From Oligoflexia bacterium (lineage in GTDB: Bacteria > Bdellovibrionota_G > JANQFH01), in assembly GCA_028277945.1 (NCBI GenBank), contig JANQFH010000056.1, forward strand, positions 248,001 to 312,000: 64,000 nt of DNA, in the 5' to 3' direction. Both the position numbers and the translations under genes were made by a program. Positions 36,313-45,305 of the stretch are shown here, piece by piece (positions within the stretch are counted from its first letter, which is position 1; every line of letters starts with the position of its first letter). Below the pieces are notes generated by a model. The model was not told the origin of the DNA, ran no database searches, and worked only from the letters and a program-made list of their open reading frames with translations.

Positions 36313-38283
36313 TTGTCCAAACCAACGCTGACCTCTGCCAATCCAGACAGCAGTCGCTTTGATCTTTCCCAACGCTGTGTCGCCATGCTTCTTTTGCAGC
36401 TCTACAGCAAAGCTTTCTCTGGCTTGGCAACACTGCAGAAGGACAAAATCGTACGTCGCGTAAGTTTTCGTGATGGCAAACCCTTAAACGTGACCTCAAA
36501 CCTTCGTAGCGAAACCCTAGGACCGCTGTTAAACAGCCTGAACAAAATCTCCGCAGCAGAAGCAGATCAACTACAAGAGCTAGCCGCAAAGAATCCACAA
36601 ACTCCTACTGCACTCATCAGCCAGCTTGGTCGTTTTAGCGAAGAAGAGGCCAGGGAACTGGCGTACCTGGTACAAAAGCGGCGTCTTGCCAATCTCTTCA
36701 GCTTGCGCAGTGGTTACTGCGAATTAGGTGCGCTGATTCCCAAACCCACGGGCACACCAGTGCAGAACTTTTTGCGCATCTACTGCAATGCCATTAGCGA
36801 GTATTTTGATAGTCCGCGTATTGCCCAATACCATGCTGACATCTGCCCCAGCAACCTCATTATCTATAACCGTGACGCATGGGAACACCTGACAGAGCTC
36901 AGCCTGCTTCCAGAAGAAAAGGGAGTGCTCACCATTGCTAGCGGGGCGGAAACCGTCAAGCAAGTCTACGAGGAGAGCCTTCTCGATTCCGAAGAGATTG
37001 GACAAAACCTTCTGAAGTTAAAACTACTGGGAATCATCTCTCTGGAAAGCAAGAGTGCACGAGAGGATCGAGAGTTCCTGCAAAAGCTCAGCAACAGACA
37101 AAAACAGCTTAAGCACAAGGTTGAAACCATGTTGACACGGCAAGAACAGCGGACAAATTACTTTGAGCTGATTGGTTTGACAGCAGAGGCAACTGAGGAG
37201 GATATTCTTGCCCGTTGCAAGGAATTCAGTCGCGAGTTTTCCATAGATACGGTACGACCGCTGTTTCCCCCAGCACAGCAACAAAAGGTTGAAAGATTCT
37301 TGCAGCTGCTAAAACGCCTCATGCCAACCCTTAGCAGTAATGCCAAAAGAGAGGAGTACCGCGCTTTTCTGCAAGAAGGCGGTCAAGGCACTTTTGAGCA
37401 GCAGAGTAAGACCATTGCCGCGGACAGCGCACTCAAACAGGGTAAAGCGCTTTTCCAGGCAGGCAAATTTCCCGAAGCCTGCGAGGCGCTGCAGGCAGGG
37501 TTGCAGAGGGGCGGCGAGGATCCACTGCTGCTCGCTTGGAGCGGGCGAGCTCTGCAACGACTAGGAGAAACCGCCAAGGCAGAATCACAGTTGCAGGCTG
37601 CCAGCCAAAAAAACCCTGACTGCCTTGACGCCTATCTGTTTATGGCCGAGGCTAAACACCAGCAACAACAGCAAGAGGCTGCTAGAAAGCACCTTGTTGA
37701 GATACTCAAGCGTGACCCCACCCATGCTGCGGCCACCCAACTGCTACGTGAAGTTGATCCGGCCCATAGTACGGCTATTGAAGTCATTGCCATCCACCGC
37801 ACGCTTGACCAGCTCGACTATTACACGATCTTGGCAGTCGAGCGCCATGCCAACCGCGCCCAAATCCAAAAGGCCTATCACACACGCACCAGGCAATTTC
37901 ATCCAGACAGGTTCTTTACTTCGACGGACGCCTCACTCAAGACAAAGGCTGCTGCCATTCATAAGCGCTGCGTTGAGGCCTACATGGTGTTACGCAATGA
38001 GACAAAAAAACGAGAGTACGATAAGCAACTCAAACAGACGACTAGTAAAGTAGAGTCGTTGCGTCTCAAAGACGCTGGAGACGTTGTGCAAAAGAAAGAA
38101 CGCTCGGATATTCAGATTAAAAATTCGCAGGCTAAGAAATTTTACACCATGGCAATGACGAACCTACAGCAACAAGACTATAATGGCGCAATATTGAACT
38201 TACAGTTAGCACTGCGTGCCGAGCCTAACAATACATTCATTCAAAAAAGACTGCAGCAGGCAGAAAATAAAGCAAAGGGATGA
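36313..38283 (+). CDS. Large J-domain/TPR protein
   Basis: About 656 residues. The N-terminal third (residues 15-230) resembles DUF4388/PATAN-type sensory regions by layout ([17 protein letters not shown]). Near 281 there is a J-like segment ([17 protein letters not shown]) lacking HPD. TPR-like helices follow at about 375-470, then a true J domain near 500 ([20 protein letters not shown]) with HPD near 529, and a final TPR pair. The likely start is TTG at 36313, 10 nt after GGAG at the hsp70 stop; an upstream ATG would lie inside hsp70. It probably recruits clients to the preceding Hsp70. Confidence 0.8.
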   Translation: MSKPTLTSANPDSSRFDLSQRCVAMLLLQLYSKAFSGLATLQKDKIVRRVSFRDGKPLNVTSNLRSETLGPLLNSLNKISAAEADQLQELAAKNPQTPTALISQLGRFSEEEARELAYLVQKRRLANLFSLRSGYCELGALIPKPTGTPVQNFLRIYCNAISEYFDSPRIAQYHADICPSNLIIYNRDAWEHLTELSLLPEEKGVLTIASGAETVKQVYEESLLDSEEIGQNLLKLKLLGIISLESKSAREDREFLQKLSNRQKQLKHKVETMLTRQEQRTNYFELIGLTAEATEEDILARCKEFSREFSIDTVRPLFPPAQQQKVERFLQLLKRLMPTLSSNAKREEYRAFLQEGGQGTFEQQSKTIAADSALKQGKALFQAGKFPEACEALQAGLQRGGEDPLLLAWSGRALQRLGETAKAESQLQAASQKNPDCLDAYLFMAEAKHQQQQQEAARKHLVEILKRDPTHAAATQLLREVDPAHSTAIEVIAIHRTLDQLDYYTILAVERHANRAQIQKAYHTRTRQFHPDRFFTSTDASLKTKAAAIHKRCVEAYMVLRNETKKREYDKQLKQTTSKVESLRLKDAGDVVQKKERSDIQIKNSQAKKFYTMAMTNLQQQDYNGAILNLQLALRAEPNNTFIQKRLQQAENKAKG

Positions 38284-38771
38284 TGATGGGCTACTTTAAT
38301 TTCATGAAGCGAAACCGTATTGTTAAAAAGATTGATAAACTACACCGTGAGCATAACTTTGCCGAAGCGTGGACACTGCTGGAAAGCCTCATGGAGAAGG
38401 CTCCAAACGACTCGTTACTACTCCTGCACGCTGCCATCCACACTTTCGAAACAGAGGAATACAATCGCTCACAGCAGTTTATAGAAAAGGCGCTCGCACT
38501 GCAGCAAGACAACCCCATCTTGCATCTAGCCATGGGCGAGATTCTCTACGCTAAAAAGGATTATGAAGAGTCTGTACGCTATTTACAAAAGGCGCTAGAA
38601 CTCTCACCAGACAATCCTAAGGCAGAATACCTGCTGGGCATGAACTACATTATGCGTGGTAAGTGGGAGGAAGCGAGCCAGCACTTTGAGATCGTCGCCC
38701 GCGAGGATAGAGACTTTCTGCTCGCACGGCTACTCACTATTGGTGAGGCACTCTTCAAACAACAGGAATAG
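38280..38771 (+). CDS. TPR repeat protein
   Basis: 163 residues, mostly tetratricopeptide repeats: EAWTLLESLMEKAPND, QFIEKALALQQDNP, YLQKALELSPDNPKAEYLLG. The ATG overlaps the stop of the J-domain gene (ATGA), so the Hsp70, J/TPR and TPR genes form one transcriptional unit. There is no signal peptide. Likely a scaffold for the chaperone pair; the partner is unknown. Confidence 0.82.
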   Translation: MMMGYFNFMKRNRIVKKIDKLHREHNFAEAWTLLESLMEKAPNDSLLLLHAAIHTFETEEYNRSQQFIEKALALQQDNPILHLAMGEILYAKKDYEESVRYLQKALELSPDNPKAEYLLGMNYIMRGKWEEASQHFEIVAREDRDFLLARLLTIGEALFKQQE

Positions 38772-38815
38772 GTATGTTTACCTTTATTGTTCTTTATTGT
38801 TTTGTTTTTGTTGAT

Positions 38816-38927
38816 CACACTCACCTTAGTGATGGTACAACAACCTTCGAGAAATGGCTCGCCTCGCTCCGCTCGGCTGCGCTTTATTTTCTCTCGGGTT
38901 GTCGTACCATCACTGACGCGGAGTGTG
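38816..38927. repeat. Large inverted-repeat element A
   Basis: A 112-bp hairpin after the TPR gene. The outermost pair is CACACTC/GAGTGTG. Next come AGTGATGGTAC and ACAACC (38828-38845) with GGTTGT and GTACCATCACT (38897-38914), 17 of 18 positions paired. The inner pair is CGAGAAAT/ATTTTCTCTCG around a GC-rich core. Read on the minus strand, the core reads AAAGCGCAG...GCGAGCCATT, matching element B. There is no T-tract, so it is not a simple terminator. Confidence 0.8.
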
Positions 38928-38971
38928 CGCAGCAGAAAATAGAAATTATTGCATCTAACCTTACCTCTGCC

Positions 38972-39057
38972 GGCGCATCCAACCAGCCTGAGGCGAAATC
39001 AAGCGCAGGAGGCCGGAGGCCGACGAGCCATTCGCCGAGGGACTGGTTGGATGTGCC
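38972..39057. repeat. Large inverted-repeat element B
   Basis: An 86-bp hairpin with arms GGCGCATCCAACCAG / CTGGTTGGATGTGCC and inner arms GAGGCGAAAT / ATTCGCCGAGG. The core AAGCGCAGGAGGCCGGAG...CGACGAGCCATT matches the core of element A on the other strand. The remainder of 38772-39101 between the TPR and ParB-like genes holds no credible ORF. Confidence 0.8.
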
Positions 39058-39101
39058 ATGTAGAGATGATGTTAAACACGAAAAGAAATTATAGGGCATT
39101 G

Positions 39102-40040
39102 ATGAAACCCTACACGAGTAGAGAAGAGCCAGCTATCCACCAGGTGACGCTGAAACAAGTGGATCTGACGGGGTTCGGTTCGGACGACGTTGCCATGAGC
39201 CTGGTGCAGTCTCTACAGCAGGTCGGCTTTCTCATGCCAGCGATACTCTACAGCAGAGAGCCCTCGCACTTTGTCATCGACGGTCGCAAACGACTCCAAG
39301 CGTGGCAGCAACTCTATGGCAACAAGAAGAGTTTCCCAGCGGTTATTCTCGCTGCTGAAGAAATCGACTACGCCACAGCGCTGCTGTTACGCATGCACCT
39401 GCACGCCCAAGAGAACCAATCTCGAGTTACCGGCGAACTGGTTGAGTTGAGCCGACTGCTCTCGCCACAAACAGTGCCGCCCATGGCCGACTACATTCTT
39501 GCCGCTTTAGGGAGTTTAGAAAACCCGACCCTATGGAACGCTATTGTTGCGCTTGCAGAGATAGACTCTGGATTGCAGCAAGAATTTGCCGAGAGACAGG
39601 TGCCATTAGCAACGATGCCCATTGTAGCTGAGCTCAGCCCACGGTGCCAGCAGTACCTCCTAGACTATGCACAGCCCCGAAGGCCCTCGGTAAGTGAGTG
39701 GCGTCGCCTCGCACAACTCCTCTTAGAGATCGAACGTCGGGGTGAGGCTATAGAGCAACTTAAGCAGATCTTTACGCAAACCAACAGCACCAAGCAGTTA
39801 GTTGCAGCATTGGAAGAGCTAAGGCATCCGCAAACCAGCCGATTGGCACACAGTCTAAGAGATGAGTGGGAGTCTTTCCGTATGCCAAAACAGTTTAAAC
39901 TTGATACCGCTGTCGACAGGGAAGAGGCCGCGAAGTTGACGCTGTCCTTTCGATCACCGCAGGAACTTGAACGCCTTTTAGAAGATTTACGCGGCCGCTT
40001 GACCCAAGTATCTTTCCGCGGCTATATCGAACGACTATGA
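39102..40040 (+). CDS. ParB N-terminal-domain-like protein
   Basis: 312 residues. The N-terminal part resembles the ParB/Srx fold: LTGFGSDDVAMSLVQSLQQV, PAILYSREPSHFVIDGRKRL and LLLRMHLHAQENQSRVTGEL. This is the layout of the CTP/DNA-binding ParB domain, including the DGRKRL box. The C-terminal half is helical and unrecognised. It is not next to parA or an origin. Its stop overlaps the start of an SPL-like radical SAM gene (ATGA), a pairing that suggests a shared DNA-related task rather than chromosome segregation. Confidence 0.7.
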   Translation: MKPYTSREEPAIHQVTLKQVDLTGFGSDDVAMSLVQSLQQVGFLMPAILYSREPSHFVIDGRKRLQAWQQLYGNKKSFPAVILAAEEIDYATALLLRMHLHAQENQSRVTGELVELSRLLSPQTVPPMADYILAALGSLENPTLWNAIVALAEIDSGLQQEFAERQVPLATMPIVAELSPRCQQYLLDYAQPRRPSVSEWRRLAQLLLEIERRGEAIEQLKQIFTQTNSTKQLVAALEELRHPQTSRLAHSLRDEWESFRMPKQFKLDTAVDREEAAKLTLSFRSPQELERLLEDLRGRLTQVSFRGYIERL

Positions 40041-41131
40041 AGCCTGTGCTACCGCAGTTTGAACAGGTGTTGATCGCAACTGAAGTTGCCCATTTGCCAG
40101 CCACTGAGAAGATCCTTGCGCGGCTTGGCCCGATTCAGACTGATGTGGTGACATTGGGTGAGCAAAAGCAGATAGTTCGCCAACTGTTGTGGCAGCGTGA
40201 CAGCTTTGCTCATGGCAAGCGCGTGCTGTGGTTAACCAAGGGTAAGGGCAGGTTCATGCACGCCTGTCCAGGAACACAAAAGTCCTACTGCTGTAACTAT
40301 TTTGTCATGGATCTTGTGGAGAACTGTCCCTTTGACTGCACTTACTGCTACTTGCAAAATCATCTCACCTCACCCTTTATGCGGCTGCATGTGAACAGCG
40401 ATGACTTCCTGAGTGAGCTACACACCATCTTTCAGGCATCTCCAAACAAGCAGTTTCGTGTTGGTACGGGTGAGCTCGCTGATAGTCTGGCGTTGGATGC
40501 CATTACTGATCATGGCAGAGAGCTGGTGCGCTTCTTTAGAAAGTATAAGAACGCCACTCTCGAGCTTAAGACAAAGTCAGATTATGTCGACAACCTGCTT
40601 AAGGTCGATCCCCAGGGCAGCACCGTCGTTGGTTGGTCGATCAATCCACGTTCTATTGTCGATGCTGACGAGCACGGCACTGCTAGTTTGGAGGCACGGT
40701 TGCAAGCTGCAGCCAAGGTAGCTGCTGCCGGCTACCAGGTTGCCTTCCACTTTGATCCGATCATCCGCTTTCCCGGTTGGAACTTTCAATACCTGGCGCT
40801 GATCAAAGAGATCACCGCACGTTTTGCCTCAGAAAAAATCGCTTGGATAAGCTTGGGTACGCTACGTTATCCCAAGGGACTCAAAAGAGTCGTACTGCAG
40901 CGACACCCTCAGAGCCAACTACCGTTAGGAGAGTTCATTGCTGGCGTCGATGCCAAGGAGCGCTACCCAGCACAACAGCGCATGGATGTGTATGAGCGGA
41001 TGATGCGCTGGTTGCGACCAAGGTGGCCACAGGTGCCGATCTATCTATGCATGGAAAACCCAACCATCTGGCAACGCCTCTATGGCGGCGCGCCAAAAAA
41101 GGATGCCCGACTACACGAACTGTTTGGCTAG
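40037..41131 (+). CDS. Spore photoproduct lyase-like radical SAM protein
   Basis: 364 residues. The radical SAM motif CPFDCTYC (CxxxCxxC) lies near residue 95, preceded by the family block LTKGKGRFMHACPGTQ and a CC pair. True spore photoproduct lyase has a conserved hydrogen-donating Cys after the barrel strand; the equivalent region here reads QFRVGTGELADSLALD, with no Cys. The protein therefore belongs to the wider SPL family and probably does not repair spore photoproduct as such. It is coupled to the ParB-like gene by ATGA. Confidence 0.82.
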   Translation: MKPVLPQFEQVLIATEVAHLPATEKILARLGPIQTDVVTLGEQKQIVRQLLWQRDSFAHGKRVLWLTKGKGRFMHACPGTQKSYCCNYFVMDLVENCPFDCTYCYLQNHLTSPFMRLHVNSDDFLSELHTIFQASPNKQFRVGTGELADSLALDAITDHGRELVRFFRKYKNATLELKTKSDYVDNLLKVDPQGSTVVGWSINPRSIVDADEHGTASLEARLQAAAKVAAAGYQVAFHFDPIIRFPGWNFQYLALIKEITARFASEKIAWISLGTLRYPKGLKRVVLQRHPQSQLPLGEFIAGVDAKERYPAQQRMDVYERMMRWLRPRWPQVPIYLCMENPTIWQRLYGGAPKKDARLHELFG

Positions 41132-41141
41132 CAGACTTCAA

Positions 41142-41909
41142 ATGACTACTCCAAAAACAAATGCATTATTCCTCGATCACTTTTATGCTGGAATTGACGC
41201 GGATCAGTTTGATAGCCTCAAAATCCTAGGTGAGCTGATACCTGGAACCGCGGTACGCGATACCTCTGCAGGAGACTATTCGTGGTCTGGAGTATATCTG
41301 AAAAGCTCGTCAGGAGTTTATTTGGAGTTTCTCAAGCGTGGTAAGGACTTTGAGCGGGTTGGCTTAGGGCTGGCCTTTAGTGGTCTGGGGTATGAGCAGG
41401 GTGTGCTGGAAAACCTCTCTAGCCAGTACCCTGAACTTGATTGGGGATCCCATGAGATCTTGTTTCATGGAAAAGACCCATGGTTTCACTCAATCTATCC
41501 CTCCTATCAAAAAGATGAGGATCGGGCTTGGACTTGGGCGATGGAGTACCTATCCGAAAAACGCTTAGAGAGGCGTCGTTGGATAGGTCGAGTAGATACC
41601 CCGATTGTTTCCTTTGATTCGATGAATGTTGAAGTGCCAACTGACCTATTTGGTGAGCTACCAAATAAATGGCATAGATGGATACCAGGTACCAAGAAAT
41701 CGGACGCTGGTATCTACAGAGCCTCTATAGACTGTTTTAAGCAAGATTCGTTTGAGCTAATCGTGCATAACAGTGCAGGCTTAGAATTGCCCATGGTAAA
41801 AGAGATCTGCGCGACTTTGAGATCGGGTCATAAAGTGGAAAATTATACTGAAGAGAACTGGAGCGTAGCGGTTAACGGAGAGCAAATGCAATTGGTCTTT
41901 TCAGGTTAG
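41142..41909 (+). CDS. DUF5829-like / glyoxalase-fold protein
   Basis: About 255 residues. The opening NALFLDHFYAGIDADQFDSL followed by YSWSGVYL and GVYLEFLKRG resembles DUF5829 proteins, which look like vicinal-oxygen-chelate (glyoxalase) relatives. No clear metal ligand set can be named. The ATG at 41142 begins 10 bp after the SPL-like stop; a longer frame would overlap it. Function unknown. Downstream begins a repeat-rich intergenic region. Confidence 0.5.
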   Translation: MTTPKTNALFLDHFYAGIDADQFDSLKILGELIPGTAVRDTSAGDYSWSGVYLKSSSGVYLEFLKRGKDFERVGLGLAFSGLGYEQGVLENLSSQYPELDWGSHEILFHGKDPWFHSIYPSYQKDEDRAWTWAMEYLSEKRLERRRWIGRVDTPIVSFDSMNVEVPTDLFGELPNKWHRWIPGTKKSDAGIYRASIDCFKQDSFELIVHNSAGLELPMVKEICATLRSGHKVENYTEENWSVAVNGEQMQLVFSG

Positions 41910-41948
41910 GAACACTGTTGCAGAGAATCTAGAGACACTCAACTGCTG

Positions 41949-42254
41949 CCTTACAGCCGAGGCGGGCCCCCAGCTGAAAAGCGAACGGTCGATTTATTCG
42001 ACCGTGAGCGCGGGGTCTGGGGGCATCGACGAGGCGTTGAATCTATAATAAACGCGAGTAGCATCCTTACAGCCGAGGCGGGCCCCCAGCTATAAATATA
42101 AAGCGACCGAGCGATTTATTCGCGAGTAAGCGTAGAGCTCGAGAGCATCGTAAAGGCGTTAAAAACTATAGTCGATGCGAGTAGCCACCCTAAAGCCTTT
42201 GCGGGCTCTCGAATAAAAATAGACTCTCCACCGGGAGCATCTCTGCTCCCGGTG
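41949..42254. repeat. Tandem imperfect repeats with nested hairpins
   Basis: A 27-bp block starting CCTTACAGCCGAGGCGGGCC is identical at 41949 and 42065 (116 bp apart), and a diverged third copy starts at 42189. Between blocks come GCATCG...AGGCGTT...CTATA...GCGAGTAG segments. GCCCCCAG pairs with CTGGGGGC (near 42017), CGGTCGA with TCGACCG, and TCGAGAGC near 42138 with GCTCTCGA in copy 3. A perfect ACCGGGAGC/GCTCCCGGT hairpin at 42230-42253 closes the array. No ORF is supported in 41910-42421. Confidence 0.75.
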
Positions 42255-42421
42255 TCAGCCCAGTGGATAAGGGGTATGGTGAAGGTGAGGAGTAAGCTAG
42301 TAGAGCAAAGAGCATACCAGAGGCCAGCTATAATGATTTTAATCAGTTACGATCACGAAAGGGGACAAAACGAGTTGTTTTTTACTCGTCTAGAGAATTT
42401 TTTCGTGTCAAAAAGTACTCC

Positions 42422-43462
42422 CTAAGCGACCTTCTCTAATTGCATACTTGGGTAGGACGTAGTGCTGGCCAATTGGGTGCGTTTCCAGACACTCCTTAGC
42501 GCCACGAAGGCTCTGCCCATCATGGCGCTTGGTTGGAGCAAGGCGACACCGACGAGAATCGTCACTCCACCGGCAATCTCCAAAAGACTGGCAACGTGGC
42601 CATAAACTAGATAGTCCAGCAAGATAGCAACAACAGGAATGAGATAACCTACAGCACCGGCACGCACCGAACCCCACTCGCGAACGAGCAAGGAATAGAT
42701 GTAATTGGCCATGGCTGTAGGAAAGATGCCGAGAAAGAGGATGCCAAAGATTGTCGGCAGAGAGTGGGTTGCTGCCTGCCACGACGGTAGTCCATCAACC
42801 GCTAACATGAGCGGCACGATGAAGAGCAAGCTCGCTAGGTTTTGTTGATACAGCAGAGCATGGATGTTGAGTTTCTTGCTAGAGAGAAGCTTGCGACTGA
42901 TCACTGTGCCCGTGGCAAAGGCGATGACATTGACAAGGATGAAGCCAACGCCAAGGACCTCGCTGAAGCTACCCTGAAATTCAATTTTGTCGGCAAAGAC
43001 CAGTAGCAGTCCAATAAAACCGACACTAAGACCGCAGACAGTCTTGGAAGTAAGGGAGGCTTTGCACTTGAGCATGAACGACGAGGCCAAAACGACAAAA
43101 ATAGGCATGGAACCTTCAATAATCCCGCCCAGCCCTGAGGAGATATAACGCATGCCAAAGAACATACAGATGTAAGGAATCGCCATGATCAAAATGCCAT
43201 TGATCCAGGCAGCAGGGAGATCCCTTTTGGGTATACGTGTGGATGCCCGTCTCAGCCTAAAAACGAGGTGAAGAACGATCAGGGAGAGCAGCAAACGATA
43301 GCCGCTGCCGTGCGTGGCAGGAACGACGTTACCAACCACCTTGGTGGCAAGAAAGGTCGCCCCCCAAATAAGGGCCAACAGCAGAAAGAGACAGAGCAGC
43401 CAAGGTTGGCTAAGGGCCTTGCCTTTGTTCATCTTTTGGAATTGCGATTTTTTCTGGAACAT
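42422..43462 (-). CDS. EamA/DMT-family transporter
   Basis: 346 residues with about ten hydrophobic segments in two EamA repeats. Repeat 1 includes LLLALIWGATFLATKVVG, and repeat 2 includes LASLLFIVPLMLAVDG and the helix with LFLGIFPTAMANYIYSLL. These are drug/metabolite transporters that export amino acids or other metabolites. The gene is divergent from an HTH regulator, with a 260-bp AT-rich region between them containing a 12-bp palindrome. This suggests that the regulator controls the transporter. Confidence 0.88.
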   Translation of the reverse strand: MFQKKSQFQKMNKGKALSQPWLLCLFLLLALIWGATFLATKVVGNVVPATHGSGYRLLLSLIVLHLVFRLRRASTRIPKRDLPAAWINGILIMAIPYICMFFGMRYISSGLGGIIEGSMPIFVVLASSFMLKCKASLTSKTVCGLSVGFIGLLLVFADKIEFQGSFSEVLGVGFILVNVIAFATGTVISRKLLSSKKLNIHALLYQQNLASLLFIVPLMLAVDGLPSWQAATHSLPTIFGILFLGIFPTAMANYIYSLLVREWGSVRAGAVGYLIPVVAILLDYLVYGHVASLLEIAGGVTILVGVALLQPSAMMGRAFVALRSVWKRTQLASTTSYPSMQLEKVA

Positions 43463-43535
43463 TCTTGACTCTCCCTTTTGTTAAGCTGACAAGAGCTAAA
43501 TAACATAAAATGACCTTTTGCAAATCTCTTTCTAT

Positions 43536-43547
43536 AAATGGCCATTT
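43536..43547. promoter_or_regulatory. 12-bp palindrome in the eamA-HTH divergent region
   Basis: AAATGGCCATTT is perfectly self-complementary and lies between divergent genes. It is a candidate operator for the adjacent HTH protein; its function is inferred only. Confidence 0.35.
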
Positions 43548-43619
43548 AGTGACCACGTAATCATAAAAAGATTCATTTTAGAGCCTTATTTCCAAAAAAA
43601 TTGAACATAAGGTTATTTA

Positions 43620-43648
43620 TTGACCTCATTATCTTGCTAGAGTACCGT
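43620..43648 (+). promoter_or_regulatory. Weak candidate promoter for the HTH regulator
   Basis: TTGACC (43620-43625), a 17-bp spacer and TACCGT (43643-43648). The -35 is good but the -10 is poor. Confidence 0.3.
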
Positions 43649-43723
43649 TTGATGTAAATATAAGCGTATCGGTCAAAAGACAGGCTGTTTTTTGCTACTA
43701 AACCTTTCAAAAGGGGTCATGTG

Positions 43724-44527
43724 ATGTCGGAAGCTTTGGAAATTCGCCGGATGAAGGATCTTATTAAGACCATCATGAGAAAAAAGGGACGCACCTATGA
43801 AGAGCTCGCCAAGGTGCTCAAGGTCTCACCAACCACGGTGAAGCGCGTGCTCAATAAGGACGATCTCACCCTGCAGCGGCTGCATGAGATTTTAGCTTGG
43901 CTCGGTCTAACCTTTGCCGAGGTGGCGACCTTATCAGAACAAGGTGGCAAAGAGGGAATGAAGCAATACAGTACTGAACAAGAGCAGTTTCTTGCCAAAA
44001 ACCTCGACTACTTATGTATTTGGGAGGGGCTCGTCAATGGCATGAGCCCAGAGCAGCTGGCAAAGAAATACCGTTTAAATGCCAAATCTCTGCAGAAATA
44101 TCTCTTTACCCTAGACAAGCACGATCTCATTGAACTGCTGTCCAATGGGCGGGTGCGGACAAAGCCGATGATGGCTTGGAGAAAAAACGGTCCGGTAAGA
44201 ACACAGTTATCAGACCGTCTTGCCAAGGTGGTAAACGATCTTATCAATCAAGGGATGCGTTTTGGCAGGGATTACCCAAGGTTCGGCTTTAGGGCAGTTG
44301 TGGACGCGCCCATGCGTCGCAAGACCTATGAGCAGCTACAACAGGAACTCGATGAGATCGTAACGAAATACTTAAACATCTCAGCAACGGAAAAGGCTCT
44401 AGAGGCGAGAGAAGACCTCATTAACGTAACCTTCGTCCATGTTGCTGCGAATATTGACGCTGCCGAACTCTATTTAGACCGCCCAAGAAACTTTGAAGAT
44501 ACGCTGCAGGTTGAGGAGAGAGTCTAG
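43724..44527 (+). CDS. XRE-like HTH transcriptional regulator
   Basis: About 267 residues. The N-terminal helix-turn-helix is clear (RTYEELAKVLKVSPTTVKRV followed by LTLQRLHEILAWLGL). The C-terminal 190 residues contain a second possible winged-helix segment (MSPEQLAKKYRLNAKSLQKY) and helical regions. This is a length and layout seen in deltaproteobacterial XRE regulators near EamA transporters. The ATG at 43724 sits 7 nt from AAGGGG; a GTG 3 nt earlier is possible. Confidence 0.8.
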   Translation: MSEALEIRRMKDLIKTIMRKKGRTYEELAKVLKVSPTTVKRVLNKDDLTLQRLHEILAWLGLTFAEVATLSEQGGKEGMKQYSTEQEQFLAKNLDYLCIWEGLVNGMSPEQLAKKYRLNAKSLQKYLFTLDKHDLIELLSNGRVRTKPMMAWRKNGPVRTQLSDRLAKVVNDLINQGMRFGRDYPRFGFRAVVDAPMRRKTYEQLQQELDEIVTKYLNISATEKALEAREDLINVTFVHVAANIDAAELYLDRPRNFEDTLQVEERV

Positions 44528-44535
44528 CAGAGGAA

Positions 44536-44549
44536 GGGGGGACGGAGGT
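44536..44549 (+). repeat. GGGACGGAGGT motif, copy 5 (left of zinc-ribbon gene)
   Basis: GGGGGGACGGAGGT directly after the HTH gene. It forms a direct pair with the copy at 45306, with a single gene between them. Confidence 0.65.
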
Positions 44550-44658
44550 CCTTTCTAGTAAAAAATGCAAGAAGTTATCTCTCCCCTAGACTCCCTGCCA
44601 CTATTCATATAAGGCCATATAATAGTCTGGAATTAGGTTTGAAAAAAGTGGAGTAAAT

Positions 44659-45282
44659 ATGGCTGGAGACCCTAGTACAACGGCACCTCTATTAAGGCAC
44701 GCCAAACCCCTCGGCAATAGCGACCTTAGCTGTCCAAAGTGCACCGAAAGCTTGGCAAGGTTTCAGGTCTATGGCGTGGAAATAGACATTTGTAATAAAT
44801 GTCAAGGGACCTGGTGCGACAAAGGCGAGTTGCGCCAGCTGAAGGACCGCTGCGATAAGGGTTCATGGGGCGACTTGAGATGGATAGACGATGAATTGGA
44901 AGCTATTGAGACACTAAAAGGGTCACTTTCAACATTTTTGTGTCCTAGATGCAAGGAGATAAAACTATACTCTATTGTTTTTCCACACTCCTCGATTTCC
45001 ATCGATGTGTGCAAGAATTGTCATGGAGTGTGGTTAGATAGTGGGGAGTTTGCGCAGATTATTGAAAATCTGAGAGCTAAGCTCAACAAAATTACCTCAA
45101 AGGAGATGAGGGAAAAGGTCGTAGAAGAGGTAAAAGAAATTTGGAGTGGGCCGGAAAACGTCTTCTCTGAATTGCTCGATGCTAAGGTGGCAATATCGGC
45201 ACTACTGAACATTGCAGTTTACGAACATCCGAAGTTCGCAGTTTTTCTAATAAATCTTGAGAAAACACTACCTAAGCTTTAA
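44659..45282 (+). CDS. TFIIB-type zinc-ribbon protein
   Basis: 207 residues with two zinc-ribbon modules of the zf-TFIIB (COG3809) type. The first has SCPKC and then ICNKCQGTWCDKGEL; the second has LCPRCKEIKL and then VCKNCHGVWLDSGE. The CxxC pairs and the CxGxWxDxGE signature are typical. Role unknown; such proteins are thought to bind nucleic acid or metal. A TATAAT at 44618-44623 may be its -10. The gene is bracketed by direct copies of the GGGACGGAGGT motif and is visibly more AT-rich than its neighbours, which suggests acquisition. Confidence 0.82.
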   Translation: MAGDPSTTAPLLRHAKPLGNSDLSCPKCTESLARFQVYGVEIDICNKCQGTWCDKGELRQLKDRCDKGSWGDLRWIDDELEAIETLKGSLSTFLCPRCKEIKLYSIVFPHSSISIDVCKNCHGVWLDSGEFAQIIENLRAKLNKITSKEMREKVVEEVKEIWSGPENVFSELLDAKVAISALLNIAVYEHPKFAVFLINLEKTLPKL

Positions 45283-45305
45283 AGAGGGCGCCTGCCTATC
45301 TAAAC

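Noticed and set aside
38774-39094. A 106-residue ORF after the TPR gene.
   Set aside because: It runs through both large hairpin elements, has low-complexity translation and no ribosome binding site; the open frame is incidental.
41936-42040. Possible integron attC site (ACTCAAC ... GTTGAAT).
   Set aside because: The ends match the loose attC consensus, but there are no clear L boxes, no integrase and no cassette structure. The matches fit chance within the tandem repeat array.
41949-42211. CRISPR-like array.
   Set aside because: Repeat periods of 116-124 bp with internal hairpins and no cas genes nearby do not fit CRISPR.
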